A stretch of 13,015 bases of DNA from Actinomycetes bacterium (GCA_023437285.1 JAEZGP010000246.1:1-13015), one strand, 5' to 3'. Positions 7,068 through 13,015 are shown, numbered from the stretch's first letter. Numbers and translations are program-made. The notes: a model not told the origin generated them from the sequence alone.

Positions 7068-7084
7068 GCCCTGGAGGCTGACAT

Positions 7085-7109
7085 ACCGGGCAGCGACGGG
7101 CCACCCGGT
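7085..7109 (-). promoter_or_regulatory. Inverted repeat between dinB and the APH-fold gene
   Basis: ACCGGG (7085-7090) and CCCGGT (7104-7109) form a 6-bp inverted repeat with a 13-nt spacer in the 53-nt dinB-APH gap. On the minus strand no T-run follows it, so it is at best a weak attenuator. The TTTT at 7109-7112 lies on the far side, relevant only to plus-strand transcripts. Confidence 0.2.
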
Positions 7110-7120
7110 TTTGGGCGCCT

Positions 7121-8299
7121 CTAGTCGGGCAGCGTCGGCATCACCGGGCCCGGGTCGTGGCCGAGCAGGCCGGCCCGATTGATGGCCGCCGCGCCGAACC
7201 GGTCGCGGACCGCGTCGACGGTGACGTCGAGCCCGACCGGCGGATGCCCGGCGAGCGGCAGTTCGAGCTGCACCGCCCCGTGCCGGTCGAAGTTGGTCAC
7301 CGAGACCCCCACGAGCGTGATGCCGCGCTCCTCGATGAGCGGCCGGGCGGCCGCCAGCAGCCCGCGCACGGCCCCGAGGATGGCCTGCGTGCCGTCGGTC
7401 GCGCGGGGCAGGGTCCGCGACCGGGTCGCCCTGGACGAGTCGGCGAACCGCAATCTGAGTACGACGGTCCGCCCGGCGCGACCCGCCTTACGCATCCGGC
7501 GGCTGACCCGGTCGACGAGCGCGACCGCCGCCGCGTCGATGGCTTCCGGCGGATGCGGCCGCCACCCGAGCGCGCGCTGCGCGCCGATGGAGCCGCGCCG
7601 TCGACCGACGGTCACCTGCCGGAAGTCCTGGTTGTGGGCCAGCGCGTGCAGGTGCCGGCCGGCGGCCTCCCCCAGCATCGACACGAGCGCCGCCTCGCCG
7701 AGGCGCGCCACGTGGCCGACCGTGGTGATCCGCCGCTCGCGCAGTTTGCCGGCGGTCACCGGGCCCACACCCCACAGCAGCTCCACGGGCAGCGGGTGCA
7801 GGAAGGCCAGCTCCCCGTCCGGCGGTACGACGAGCAGTCCGTCGGGCTTGGCGACCCTGCTGGCCACCTTGGCGAGGAACTTCGTGCGGGCCACGCCGAC
7901 GGTGATCGGCAGGCCGACCCGCTCGCGCACCCGCCCGCGCAGCCGCTCGGCGATGCCGGCCGGGGGCCCGTCGATGCGGCGCAGGCCGGACACGTCGAGG
8001 AAGGCCTCGTCGATCGAGATGCCCTCCACGACCGGGGTGGTGTCGCGGAAGACCTCGAAGACGGCCCGGCTCGCCGCCACGTACTCCGGGAACCGGGGCG
8101 CGACCACGACGGCGTCGGGACACAGCCGCAGCGCCTGCCGCCCGCCCATGGCGGTACGCACGCCGCGCGCCTTGGCCTCGTAACTGCACGCCAGGACCAC
8201 GCCGCCGCCCACAATCACCGGCCGGCCCCGCAGGCGCGGGTGATCGCGCTGCTCGACCGACGCGTAGAACGCGTCCAGATCGGCATGCAAGATTCCCAT
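7121..8299 (-). CDS. dinB: DNA polymerase IV (Y-family translesion polymerase)
   Basis: A 392-aa Y-family polymerase that copies across damaged template bases. Catalytic carboxylates are Asp7 (HADLDAFYASVEQ) and Asp97-Glu98 (SIDEAFLD). Tyr12 sits where the steric gate residue is expected. The sequence then runs through thumb helix-hairpin-helix residues (LLWGVGPVTAGKLRERRI) and a little-finger domain (about 230-345). A QLELPL segment near the C-terminus may be the sliding-clamp-binding motif. The open frame reaches a TTG at 8347 and an ATG at 8317, but those starts would put the LexA box inside the gene. ATG 8299 gives the standard MGILHADLDAF N-terminus. The gene is preceded by a perfect SOS box, so it should be LexA-repressed and DNA-damage induced. 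It diverges from the DUF6766-like gene. Confidence 0.95.
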   Translation of the reverse strand: MGILHADLDAFYASVEQRDHPRLRGRPVIVGGGVVLACSYEAKARGVRTAMGGRQALRLCPDAVVVAPRFPEYVAASRAVFEVFRDTTPVVEGISIDEAFLDVSGLRRIDGPPAGIAERLRGRVRERVGLPITVGVARTKFLAKVASRVAKPDGLLVVPPDGELAFLHPLPVELLWGVGPVTAGKLRERRITTVGHVARLGEAALVSMLGEAAGRHLHALAHNQDFRQVTVGRRRGSIGAQRALGWRPHPPEAIDAAAVALVDRVSRRMRKAGRAGRTVVLRLRFADSSRATRSRTLPRATDGTQAILGAVRGLLAAARPLIEERGITLVGVSVTNFDRHGAVQLELPLAGHPPVGLDVTVDAVRDRFGAAAINRAGLLGHDPGPVMPTLPD

Positions 8300-8310
8300 C
8301 TCACCCGTCA

Positions 8311-8324
8311 CGAACATATGTTCG
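8311..8324 (-). promoter_or_regulatory. LexA binding site (SOS box) of dinB
   Basis: CGAAC-ATAT-GTTCG is a perfect 14-bp palindrome that matches the actinobacterial/Gram-positive SOS box pattern CGAAC-N4-GTTCG. It ends 11 nt before the dinB start codon. On the plus strand an extra CGAAC half-site overlaps it (8323-8327, making GTTCGAAC at 8320-8327). It covers the predicted -10 and start point, so bound LexA would block the polymerase. Confidence 0.88.
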
Positions 8325-8347
8325 AACACGACGCCGTCCGGCGTCAA
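8318..8347 (-). promoter_or_regulatory. dinB promoter
   Basis: On the minus strand TTGACG (8347-8342) matches five of six bases of the -35 consensus, and GAACAT (8323-8318) is an acceptable -10 at 18-bp spacing, lying inside the SOS box. Transcription would begin near 8311, leaving a leader of only about 12 nt. That fits the lack of a well-placed Shine-Dalgarno before ATG 8299. Confidence 0.5.
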
Positions 8348-8361
8348 CGCTGCGACCTGGC

Positions 8362-8381
8362 GGTACGGGCAATCACGTACC
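8362..8381. promoter_or_regulatory. 20-bp dyad in the dinB / DUF6766-like intergenic region
   Basis: GGTACG (8362-8367) and CGTACC (8376-8381) are perfect inverted half-sites separated by eight bases. It lies just upstream of the dinB -35 and about 80 bp before the divergent membrane-protein gene. It could be an operator for an unknown dimeric regulator. Confidence 0.25.
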
Positions 8382-8403
8382 CGCGCGTGCCGTCGGCGTC
8401 CGG

Positions 8404-8429
8404 GTTCGTGCGGCGCGCCGGTGGGGTAT
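8404..8429 (+). promoter_or_regulatory. Candidate stress-sigma-like promoter of the DUF6766-like gene
   Basis: GTTC (8404-8407) and GGGTAT (8424-8429) are separated by 16 bp, 33 bp before the ATG at 8463. The GGGTAT element equals that in front of the GlsB-family gene. The strict GnnT form would need a 17-bp spacer here (GGTT at 8403-8406), so the match is imperfect. GATACT at 8448-8453 is another possible -10 but is very close to the start codon. Confidence 0.3.
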
Positions 8430-8462
8430 CTGACCCGTTACCGACCGATACTGGGAGTCGAG

Positions 8463-9128
8463 ATGGGCATCCGATCGTTCGCCCGGTACAACGGGCTGTC
8501 GCTGGCGATGCTCGGCGCCTTCGTGGTGTTCGTCGCCCTCCAGGCGGTCTTCGGCTGGCAGGTGCGCAACGAGGAGCTTGCCGAGGCCGGCCGTGCCACC
8601 GACGGCTTCTGGCACTACCTCGGCACGGGACACTTCGGCGAGGCGCTGTTCGAGAACTGGGAGTCCGAGTTCCTGCAGATGGGCTCGTACGTGCTGCTGA
8701 CCGCGTACCTGGTGCAGCGCGGCTCGGCGGAGTCCAAGCCGGTCGACCAGTCCGACCGCGACGACGACTACCCGACGAACGCCACGCCCGCGTCACCGCG
8801 CTGGTCACGCGTGCGCGGCGCCGCCCAGGCGATCTACCGCAACAGCCTGTCGATCGTGCTCCTCACGTTCTTCCTCATGTCCTTCGTGGCCCACCTGCTG
8901 GCCGGTACGGCCGAGTACAACGAGCAGCAGGCCTTGCAGAGCGGCGCGGCGCCCATCACGGCCGGGGAGTTTCTCGGCACGCCGGATTTCTGGTTCCAGT
9001 CGATGCAGAACTGGCAGAGCGAGTTCCTCGCGGTGGGCAGCCTCGTGCTGCTCAGCATCGTGTTGCGCCAGCACGGCTCGCCGGAATCCAAGCCGGTCAC
9101 CGCGACGCATGCACAGACCGGCGAGTAG
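8463..9128 (+). CDS. DUF6766-like four-helix membrane protein with internal duplication
   Basis: A 221-aa integral membrane protein that I match to the DUF6766 type from memory; no function is known to me. It consists of two related units, about residues 7-94 and 124-212. Each has a hydrophobic helix after an N-x-LS start (Asn10 and Asn127), a following NE pair (Asn36, Asn153), an LGT triplet (53-55, 171-173), the motif NW(E/Q)SEFL (65-71, 183-189) leading into a second helix, and a GSxESKPV ending (87-94, 205-212). The linker (about 95-123) is polar and acid-rich, then basic. ATG 8463 is preferred over GTG 8421 because it has GGGAG eight bases before it and starts at the conserved region. 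It is divergent from dinB and convergent, with a seven-base gap, with the TMEM165-type gene. Confidence 0.85.
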   Translation: MGIRSFARYNGLSLAMLGAFVVFVALQAVFGWQVRNEELAEAGRATDGFWHYLGTGHFGEALFENWESEFLQMGSYVLLTAYLVQRGSAESKPVDQSDRDDDYPTNATPASPRWSRVRGAAQAIYRNSLSIVLLTFFLMSFVAHLLAGTAEYNEQQALQSGAAPITAGEFLGTPDFWFQSMQNWQSEFLAVGSLVLLSIVLRQHGSPESKPVTATHAQTGE

Positions 9129-9135
9129 CCGGCGC

Positions 9136-9723
9136 CTAGCTCAGCGCGGAGATGCCCTCGATCAGCAGCCAGAGGCCGAACAGCGCGAACAGCGTGGCGG
9201 CCCCGTACTTGATGGCGCGCTCCGGCAGCCGGCGGCCGAGCAGCCGCCCGACCCAGATGGCGAGCGCGTCGGCGGCCACCATGCCCACGGTCGAGCCGAT
9301 CCACGTGCCGAACCAGCCGTGCTGCGTGGCGAGCGTGATGGTGGCCAGCATGGTCTTGTCGCCCAGTTCGGCGAGGAAGAACGCGCCGCCGACGGCGAAC
9401 ACGGCCGAACGGGTGGTGCGCTGCGCCTTGGCCTTCTCCTCCTCGGTGAGGGTATCGCCGCGCAGGGTCCACGCCGCGAAGCCGAGGAAGGCCAGGCCGG
9501 CCAGGAGGCTGACGGGCCCGGTGGGGATCGTGGCGCCGAGCCACACCCCGATGCCGACCGACACGAGGTGGACCAGCGCGGTGGCGATGGTGATCCCGAT
9601 GAGTACGGTCGTCGCGCGGAACCGCGTCGCGAAGGTCATGGCCATCAGCTGCGACTTGTCGCCCAGCTCCGCCACGAAGATCACGCCGAAACTGACCACG
9701 AGCGCGGTCCAGAAGCCTGCCAT
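9136..9723 (-). CDS. TMEM165/GDT1 (UPF0016)-family cation exporter
   Basis: A 195-aa membrane protein with six predicted helices arranged as two related three-helix halves. Each half opens with the family signature, AELGDKS (residues 18-24) and AELGDKT (118-124). The Glu and Asp of these motifs form the cation site. Family members exchange Mn2+ or Ca2+ for protons, and bacterial members are chiefly tied to manganese export; that role is inferred here. The charged loop between the halves (about 90-106, TEEEKAKAQR) is cytoplasmic. GGGAGGA stands about nine bases before the ATG. No yybP-ykoY-type manganese riboswitch is visible in the short leader. Confidence 0.93.
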   Translation of the reverse strand: MAGFWTALVVSFGVIFVAELGDKSQLMAMTFATRFRATTVLIGITIATALVHLVSVGIGVWLGATIPTGPVSLLAGLAFLGFAAWTLRGDTLTEEEKAKAQRTTRSAVFAVGGAFFLAELGDKTMLATITLATQHGWFGTWIGSTVGMVAADALAIWVGRLLGRRLPERAIKYGAATLFALFGLWLLIEGISALS

Positions 9724-9946
9724 GGGTCTACGTCCTCCCGGGTATAGTCACCGGGTTCGGACACGCGAGAGCCTCGACCCGGCATGTCTGCCTGAGTCGA
9801 AGGTCTCGCTCACCCCGACATCGCCGAGGTCGGGCGGCCGGGCGGAGCCCGCCAGTATGTCGACCGCCACGTTGGGAGCTACTCCCCTTCGCGCCGCCCA
9901 CCCTACCGCCCGGGCGGTCAGCTGCGGCGCGAACGTGACGAGGGCC
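9724..9946. other. Intergenic region with hairpins and a 14-bp palindrome
   Basis: This 223-nt gap lies between the TMEM165-type gene start and the SRPBCC gene end. I find no credible gene. It contains a hairpin CCCGAC-N9-GTCGGG (9814-9819/9829-9834), a tight hairpin CGGGC-GGA-GCCCG (9839-9851), and the perfect palindrome ACCGCCCGGGCGGT (9905-9918), 29 nt beyond the SRPBCC stop. It also holds two copies of CCGGGT, starting at 9738 and 9751. The hairpins may end SRPBCC transcription. The promoter of the TMEM165-type gene should lie at 9724-9790 but I see no clear -35/-10 pair. Confidence 0.4.
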
Positions 9947-10336
9947 TCAGCCGGGACTGACGTCGTCGGCCACGTCACCGCGTAGTTGATCGATCGCGCC
10001 TGAGACCAGTTCGCGGATCCGCTCGACGTCCGCGCCGTCCGGCACGGTGGCGTCGAGGCGCAGCACGCTGCCGCCGGCCGGGCCGTCCTCGACGGTGACC
10101 GTGCCGTGCATGTCGGCCCGCCCCGAGCGGCGCCACTCGAGCGCCGTCGCCTCTCCGCTACGGCGGACCTCGTACGCCATTCCGGAGTTGCCGAACGACA
10201 CCCGGACGCGTTCGCGGTCCAGCCACGCCACCCGTACGCCGGGGGGCGCCCACCGGTCGGCGCGCTCCGGGTCGGTGAGCGTGGAGAAGACCACCTCGGG
10301 CGGGGCCTCGAAGTCGTACGCCTCGTTGATGAACAC
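9947..10336 (-). CDS. SRPBCC / AHSA1-like (START-fold) protein
   Basis: A 129-aa soluble protein of the SRPBCC (Bet v1-like) fold, a hydrophobic-ligand-binding cup. Typical features are the opening strand with a small acidic-aromatic helix (EAPPEVVFSTLTDPERADRW, about residues 10-29), central beta strands (VRVSFGNSGMAYEVRR, LEWRRS), and a long C-terminal helix (about 102-119). The length is normal for single-domain members. The start is GTG at 10336 with purine-rich GGAGGGGG about 14 bases and AGGG about six bases upstream. The ligand is unknown. The gene is divergent from the aminopeptidase gene and stands alone on its strand. Confidence 0.85.
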   Translation of the reverse strand: MFINEAYDFEAPPEVVFSTLTDPERADRWAPPGVRVAWLDRERVRVSFGNSGMAYEVRRSGEATALEWRRSGRADMHGTVTVEDGPAGGSVLRLDATVPDGADVERIRELVSGAIDQLRGDVADDVSPG

Positions 10337-10438
10337 GCCCCACCCTGTACCCCCTCCGGCGGGCGGTTAGTCACCCTTGCGCCGATCCGTTATGGCGAGC
10401 GGCCACGCCCCGGCCGGATGTTGAGGGTTTTCTCTATA

Positions 10439-10467
10439 TTCACATCAATCGACGCTGTCCCTAACGT
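10439..10467 (+). promoter_or_regulatory. Promoter of the secreted aminopeptidase
   Basis: TTCACA (10439-10444) and TAACGT (10462-10467) are exactly 17 bp apart, inside the most AT-rich patch of the region (10420-10450). The -10 fits TAnnnT and the -35 shares four to five bases with TTGACA. Transcription near 10474 would give a leader of about 44 nt with GAGGAG at 10504-10509. Confidence 0.55.
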
Positions 10468-10517
10468 GGCGACTGCCGGCCACCACCCGGCATCACCCCC
10501 CGCAGAGGAGCACGGCG

Positions 10518-12005
10518 TTGAGACCTTCCTCGATCCTGCGTTGCGTGACGGCCATGACCCTGGCCGCCGTCGCCACCCTGGTCGTACCCGCCACGGCGAA
10601 CGCGGCCCTGCTGGCCACCCCGGACGTGCCGCTCGCCAACCAGAAGGCCCACCTGCAGCAGTTCCAGAACATCGCCACCGCCAACGGCGGCACCCGGCGC
10701 TCCACGACCGCCGGGTACACGGCCTCCGTGACCTACGTGTACAACCAGCTGTCCGCGGCGGGTTTCACGGTCGTACGACAGAACTGCACGTCCGGCTGCA
10801 CCTCGGGCGCCGGCCCGAACGTGATCGCGGACTGGCCCGGCGGCGACGCCAACAACGTGTATATGTTCGGCGCGCACCTCGACAGCGTGTCGGCCGGCCC
10901 GGGCGCCAACGACAACGCCTCCGGCTCGGCGACGGTCCTGGAACTGGCCCTCACCCTCGCGCGGACGAACCCGCAGATGCGCAACCACGTACGGTTCGCG
11001 TTCTGGACCGACGAGGAGCAGGGCCTCAACGGCTCGGAGTTCTACGCCAACACCCTGTCGTCGACCGAGCGCGCCAAGATCAAGGGGTACTTCAACTTCG
11101 ACATGGTCGGCTCGGTCAACGGCGGCTACTTCATCAACCGCATCACCTCCGGCGTCGGCCAGGTCCTCAAGGCCTACTACGACTCGATCGGCGTGCCGAC
11201 CGAGGAGAACACGGAGGGCGCCGGACGCTCCGACGACGCCCCCTTCAACGCGATCGGCGTGCAGACCTCCGGCGTGGCGGCGGGGGCCTCCCGGGTCAAG
11301 ACCGCCGCCCAGGTCACCAAGTGGGGCGGCACCCAGTCGGCGTTCGATCCCTGCTACCACCGCTCCTGCGACACGTACCCGAGCAACGTCTCCGACACGT
11401 TGCTCAACCGGGCCGGCGACGCCGCCGCCCACGCCCTGTGGACCCTGGCGACCGGCGCCCCGCCCACCGTGGTCTGGTCGGACACGTTCGAGACGGCCAC
11501 CGGTTGGACGGTCAACGCCGCCGGCACGGACACCGCTACCACGGGCGTCTGGGAGCGCGGTGACCCCGAGGCCACCACGTCCAGCGGCACCAAGCAGCTC
11601 GGCACGACCGTCTCCGGCTCCAACGACCTCGTCACCGGCCGGCTCGCCGGTTCGGCGGCCGGCGACTACGACGTCGACGGCGGGACCACCTCGGTACGCT
11701 CGCCGGCCATCACCCTGCCGGCCGGCGGCACCCTCAACGTCACCCTCTCCTGGTATCTGGCGCACGGGTCCAACAGCTCGTCGGCGGACTTCTTCCGCGT
11801 CTCGGTCGTCCACAGTGGCGGTACGACGGCCCTGTTCACCCAGGCCGGGGCGGCCACCAACCGCAACGGTGCCTGGGCCCAGGGCACCTGGAGCCTGAGC
11901 GCCTACGCCGGCCAGTCCGTGCGGCTGCTGGTCGAGGCGGCCGACGCCTCCGGGGCCAGTCTCGTGGAGGCCGGCGTCGACGACGTCACCATCACCCAGT
12001 CGTAG
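10518..12005 (+). CDS. Secreted M28 zinc aminopeptidase (S. griseus type) with C-terminal jelly-roll domain
   Basis: A 495-aa exported metallo-aminopeptidase that removes N-terminal residues from peptides outside the cell. The start is TTG 10518, supported by GAGGAG eight bases upstream. A signal peptide occupies residues 1-29, ending ATANA before Ala30. The catalytic domain spans about 36-315. Dizinc ligands are His120, Asp132, Glu167, Asp195 and His281, with Glu166 as general base. The spacings 12, 35, 28 and 86 match those of the Streptomyces griseus aminopeptidase (12, 35, 28, 87). Cys279-Cys284 around Tyr280-His281 corresponds to its disulfide. Residues about 317-495 form an added beta-rich domain (WSDTFETATGW to GVDDVTI) of the immune-inhibitor/MAM-like jelly-roll kind, perhaps for folding, substrate or surface binding. 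It is probably monocistronic, with a promoter before it and a hairpin after it. Confidence 0.94.
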   Translation: MRPSSILRCVTAMTLAAVATLVVPATANAALLATPDVPLANQKAHLQQFQNIATANGGTRRSTTAGYTASVTYVYNQLSAAGFTVVRQNCTSGCTSGAGPNVIADWPGGDANNVYMFGAHLDSVSAGPGANDNASGSATVLELALTLARTNPQMRNHVRFAFWTDEEQGLNGSEFYANTLSSTERAKIKGYFNFDMVGSVNGGYFINRITSGVGQVLKAYYDSIGVPTEENTEGAGRSDDAPFNAIGVQTSGVAAGASRVKTAAQVTKWGGTQSAFDPCYHRSCDTYPSNVSDTLLNRAGDAAAHALWTLATGAPPTVVWSDTFETATGWTVNAAGTDTATTGVWERGDPEATTSSGTKQLGTTVSGSNDLVTGRLAGSAAGDYDVDGGTTSVRSPAITLPAGGTLNVTLSWYLAHGSNSSSADFFRVSVVHSGGTTALFTQAGAATNRNGAWAQGTWSLSAYAGQSVRLLVEAADASGASLVEAGVDDVTITQS

Positions 12006-12018
12006 CCGCGGCTGATTC

Positions 12019-12052
12019 GCTCTCGTCGGGGGTGCACGCTCCCGACGAGAGC
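12019..12052 (+). terminator. Strong hairpin terminator after the aminopeptidase gene
   Basis: GCTCTCGTCGGG (12019-12030) and CCCGACGAGAGC (12041-12052) form a perfect 12-bp stem with a 10-nt loop, which can be closed further by a G-U and a G-C pair. It begins 14 bases after the stop codon. There is no T-run after it, as is common for actinobacterial terminators. Confidence 0.8.
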
Positions 12053-12142
12053 AGGTCAGCCACGATCGGGACGGGGTGCGAGTCGCCGCGAGACCGGCGG
12101 CCCGTCGGGGGCGGACGGGCAACTCCGACGGAAGGCCACAGA

Positions 12143-12155
12143 CTAGACTTTCTAG
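12143..12155 (+). promoter_or_regulatory. -10 box and overlapping inverted repeat at the FUSC gene start
   Basis: TAGACT (12144-12149) fits TAnnnT and lies inside the inverted repeat CTAGA-CTT-TCTAG (12143-12155). The ATG follows only ten bases after the hexamer, so the transcript would be leaderless or nearly so, in keeping with the absence of a Shine-Dalgarno. The repeat could be a repressor site. No good -35 is visible. Confidence 0.4.
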
Positions 12156-12159
12156 CGAA

Positions 12160-13015
12160 ATGCCGGGTGGGGACCAGTCGGTCGGACAGGGCGGGGCGCG
12201 GGAAGAGCGCGGCGTCTGGCGTCCGTCGCTCTGGCTGCGCGCGCTGGCCGCGGCACCCCCGGCGCGCTGGCCCGTCGGGCGGTCCGTGCGCGCCGGGGTC
12301 GGCGTGGGCCTACCGGTCCTGATCGCCTCGCTGGCCGGGGACATGCACATCGGCATGTGGATCGGTCTGGGCGCCCTCGGACAGGCCGTGGGCGAACGCG
12401 AGCAGCCGTACCGGGCACGATTTCGCCAGATCTGGTGCACCGTGCCGATCGCCGCGGCGGCGTACGGGCTGGGGTTGGTGTCACACCTGCCGGTCGCGGT
12501 GGCCGTGGTGGTGATGGCCGCGGTCGCGTTCGGGTGCGGCATAGTCAGCGGCTACTCCGCCGTCCTGTCCGTCGCGACGATGCAGGCGATGCTGATCGCC
12601 GCGATCGCTATCGGGCTGCCCACCGCGGCGCCGTACTGGCCACCGGCGCTGCTGTACGTGCTCGCCGGGGTGTGGTTCTCGGCGCTCATGGGGGTCGAGG
12701 CCGCGCTGGTCCGCAACCGGCCGCAGCAGTCGGCATTGGCGGCGATGCTCGGCGCGCTGGCTGACCTGGCGCAGGCTCAGGCGCGGGGTCAGGCGGACCT
12801 GGGTCCGGCGCGGCGCACCGCGGTCGGCGCGATCGACCGGTTCGAGCAGGCCGCGATGCTGGCCAGGGGACACGCGCAGGGGCCGACCAGGCAGTACTCC
12901 CGGGAGGCGCGGATCTGCCGGGCGGCCGACCAGCTCACCGCCCGGCTGCTGGCCCCGGACGCGGAGGCGGACCTGTCGGCACGGGCGGCGGCCCGGTTGC
13001 GGCAGTGCGCCGACG
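12160..13015 (+). CDS. FUSC-family membrane protein / aromatic acid exporter-like (3' partial)
   Basis: The open frame from ATG 12160 runs off the window after 285 complete codons. After a cytoplasmic start (about residues 1-40) come several hydrophobic helices, roughly 43-60, 63-78, 92-108, 110-130, 132-152 and 161-182. The pattern of short loops and a conserved MxIGMWIGLGALGQAVG-like stretch (62-78) resembles the N-terminal membrane half of FUSC/YccS-type proteins. A soluble helical region begins at about 188, rich in Ala, Gln and Arg. Some family members export aromatic acids or fusaric acid, but the substrate cannot be inferred here. No Shine-Dalgarno precedes the ATG; the start is supported by the -10 box just upstream. 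A second membrane half would be expected beyond the window. Confidence 0.8.
   Translation, partial: MPGGDQSVGQGGAREERGVWRPSLWLRALAAAPPARWPVGRSVRAGVGVGLPVLIASLAGDMHIGMWIGLGALGQAVGEREQPYRARFRQIWCTVPIAAAAYGLGLVSHLPVAVAVVVMAAVAFGCGIVSGYSAVLSVATMQAMLIAAIAIGLPTAAPYWPPALLYVLAGVWFSALMGVEAALVRNRPQQSALAAMLGALADLAQAQARGQADLGPARRTAVGAIDRFEQAAMLARGHAQGPTRQYSREARICRAADQLTARLLAPDAEADLSARAAARLRQCAD

Noticed and set aside
7085..7112. Intrinsic terminator with TTTT between dinB and the APH-fold gene
   Set aside because: The T-run follows the hairpin only on the plus strand, whereas both genes are on the minus strand.
4679..9128. A defence island or mobile element around dinB, the kinase and the sulfotransferase
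   Set aside because: No nuclease, NTPase, integrase, transposase, terminal repeats or composition shift is visible; each gene has an ordinary chromosomal explanation.
7157..9139. A 660-codon open frame on the plus strand through dinB and the DUF6766-like gene
   Set aside because: It is the antisense/out-of-frame shadow of two strong genes, with biased Arg/Pro/Gly/Ala/Asp composition and no motif.
9740..9745. A third GGGTAT as a stress promoter
   Set aside because: It is on the plus strand with no plus-strand gene following; the nearest gene starts in the opposite direction.
9724..9790. yybP-ykoY manganese riboswitch before the TMEM165-type exporter
   Set aside because: The leader is short and I cannot find the conserved paired loops of that riboswitch class.
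9748..10374. A 208-codon minus-strand frame overlapping the SRPBCC gene, considered as a longer or frameshifted version
   Set aside because: The 129-aa frame alone covers a complete SRPBCC domain; the other frame shows no SRPBCC pattern and its extra tail has no recognised feature.
10461..12542. A 693-codon open frame on the minus strand through the aminopeptidase and FUSC genes
   Set aside because: It is antisense to two well-supported genes, is low-complexity (Gly/Ala/Arg/Val-rich) and contains no recognisable domain; long antisense frames are expected at this GC content.

Overview
The window comes from a high-GC actinobacterium, most likely of the Micromonosporaceae (Actinoplanes/Micromonospora type). 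This rests on codons almost always ending in G or C, GTG and TTG starts, TAnnnT -10 boxes, an actinobacterial-type LexA box, and sugar importer genes with no ATPase gene beside them. The genus is an inference from gene style, not from a marker gene. I see no rRNA, tRNA, CRISPR array, IS element or phage gene. The region reads as chromosomal housekeeping and accessory DNA.

Layout. (1) 1-2941, plus strand: the end of a carbohydrate import operon, with two CUT1 permeases overlapping by ATGA (the first cut at the window edge in a poly-C tract), followed by a LacI-family regulator with dyads in its upstream region. (2) 3017-4672, plus strand: a membrane flavocytochrome with NOX-like haem histidine spacing, then a 61-aa very acidic protein of unknown function. 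(3) 8299-4679, minus strand: dinB (DNA polymerase IV) under a perfect LexA/SOS palindrome, an aminoglycoside-phosphotransferase-fold kinase, a GlsB/YeaQ/YmgE small membrane protein behind a stress-sigma-like promoter, and a PAPS sulfotransferase. (4) 8463-9128, plus strand: a DUF6766-like membrane protein that is visibly a tandem duplication of one unit, divergent from dinB. (5) 9723-9136, minus strand: a TMEM165/GDT1-type Mn/Ca exporter, convergent with the previous gene. (6) 10336-9947, minus strand: an SRPBCC/AHSA1 protein. (7) 10518-12005, plus strand: a secreted M28 zinc aminopeptidase of the Streptomyces griseus type with a C-terminal jelly-roll extension, with a good promoter and a strong terminator hairpin. 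(8) 12160-end, plus strand: a truncated FUSC-family membrane protein with a near-leaderless start.

Functional links. The permeases and LacI regulator form one sugar-uptake module. dinB is an SOS gene that may carry the APH-fold gene along. GlsB and the DUF6766-like gene each have a GGGTAT element like a general-stress sigma promoter. The most unusual items are the internal repeat of the DUF6766-like protein, the NOX-type haem arrangement, and the acidic mini-protein next to a sulfotransferase. No coherent new multi-gene system can be demonstrated from sequence alone.
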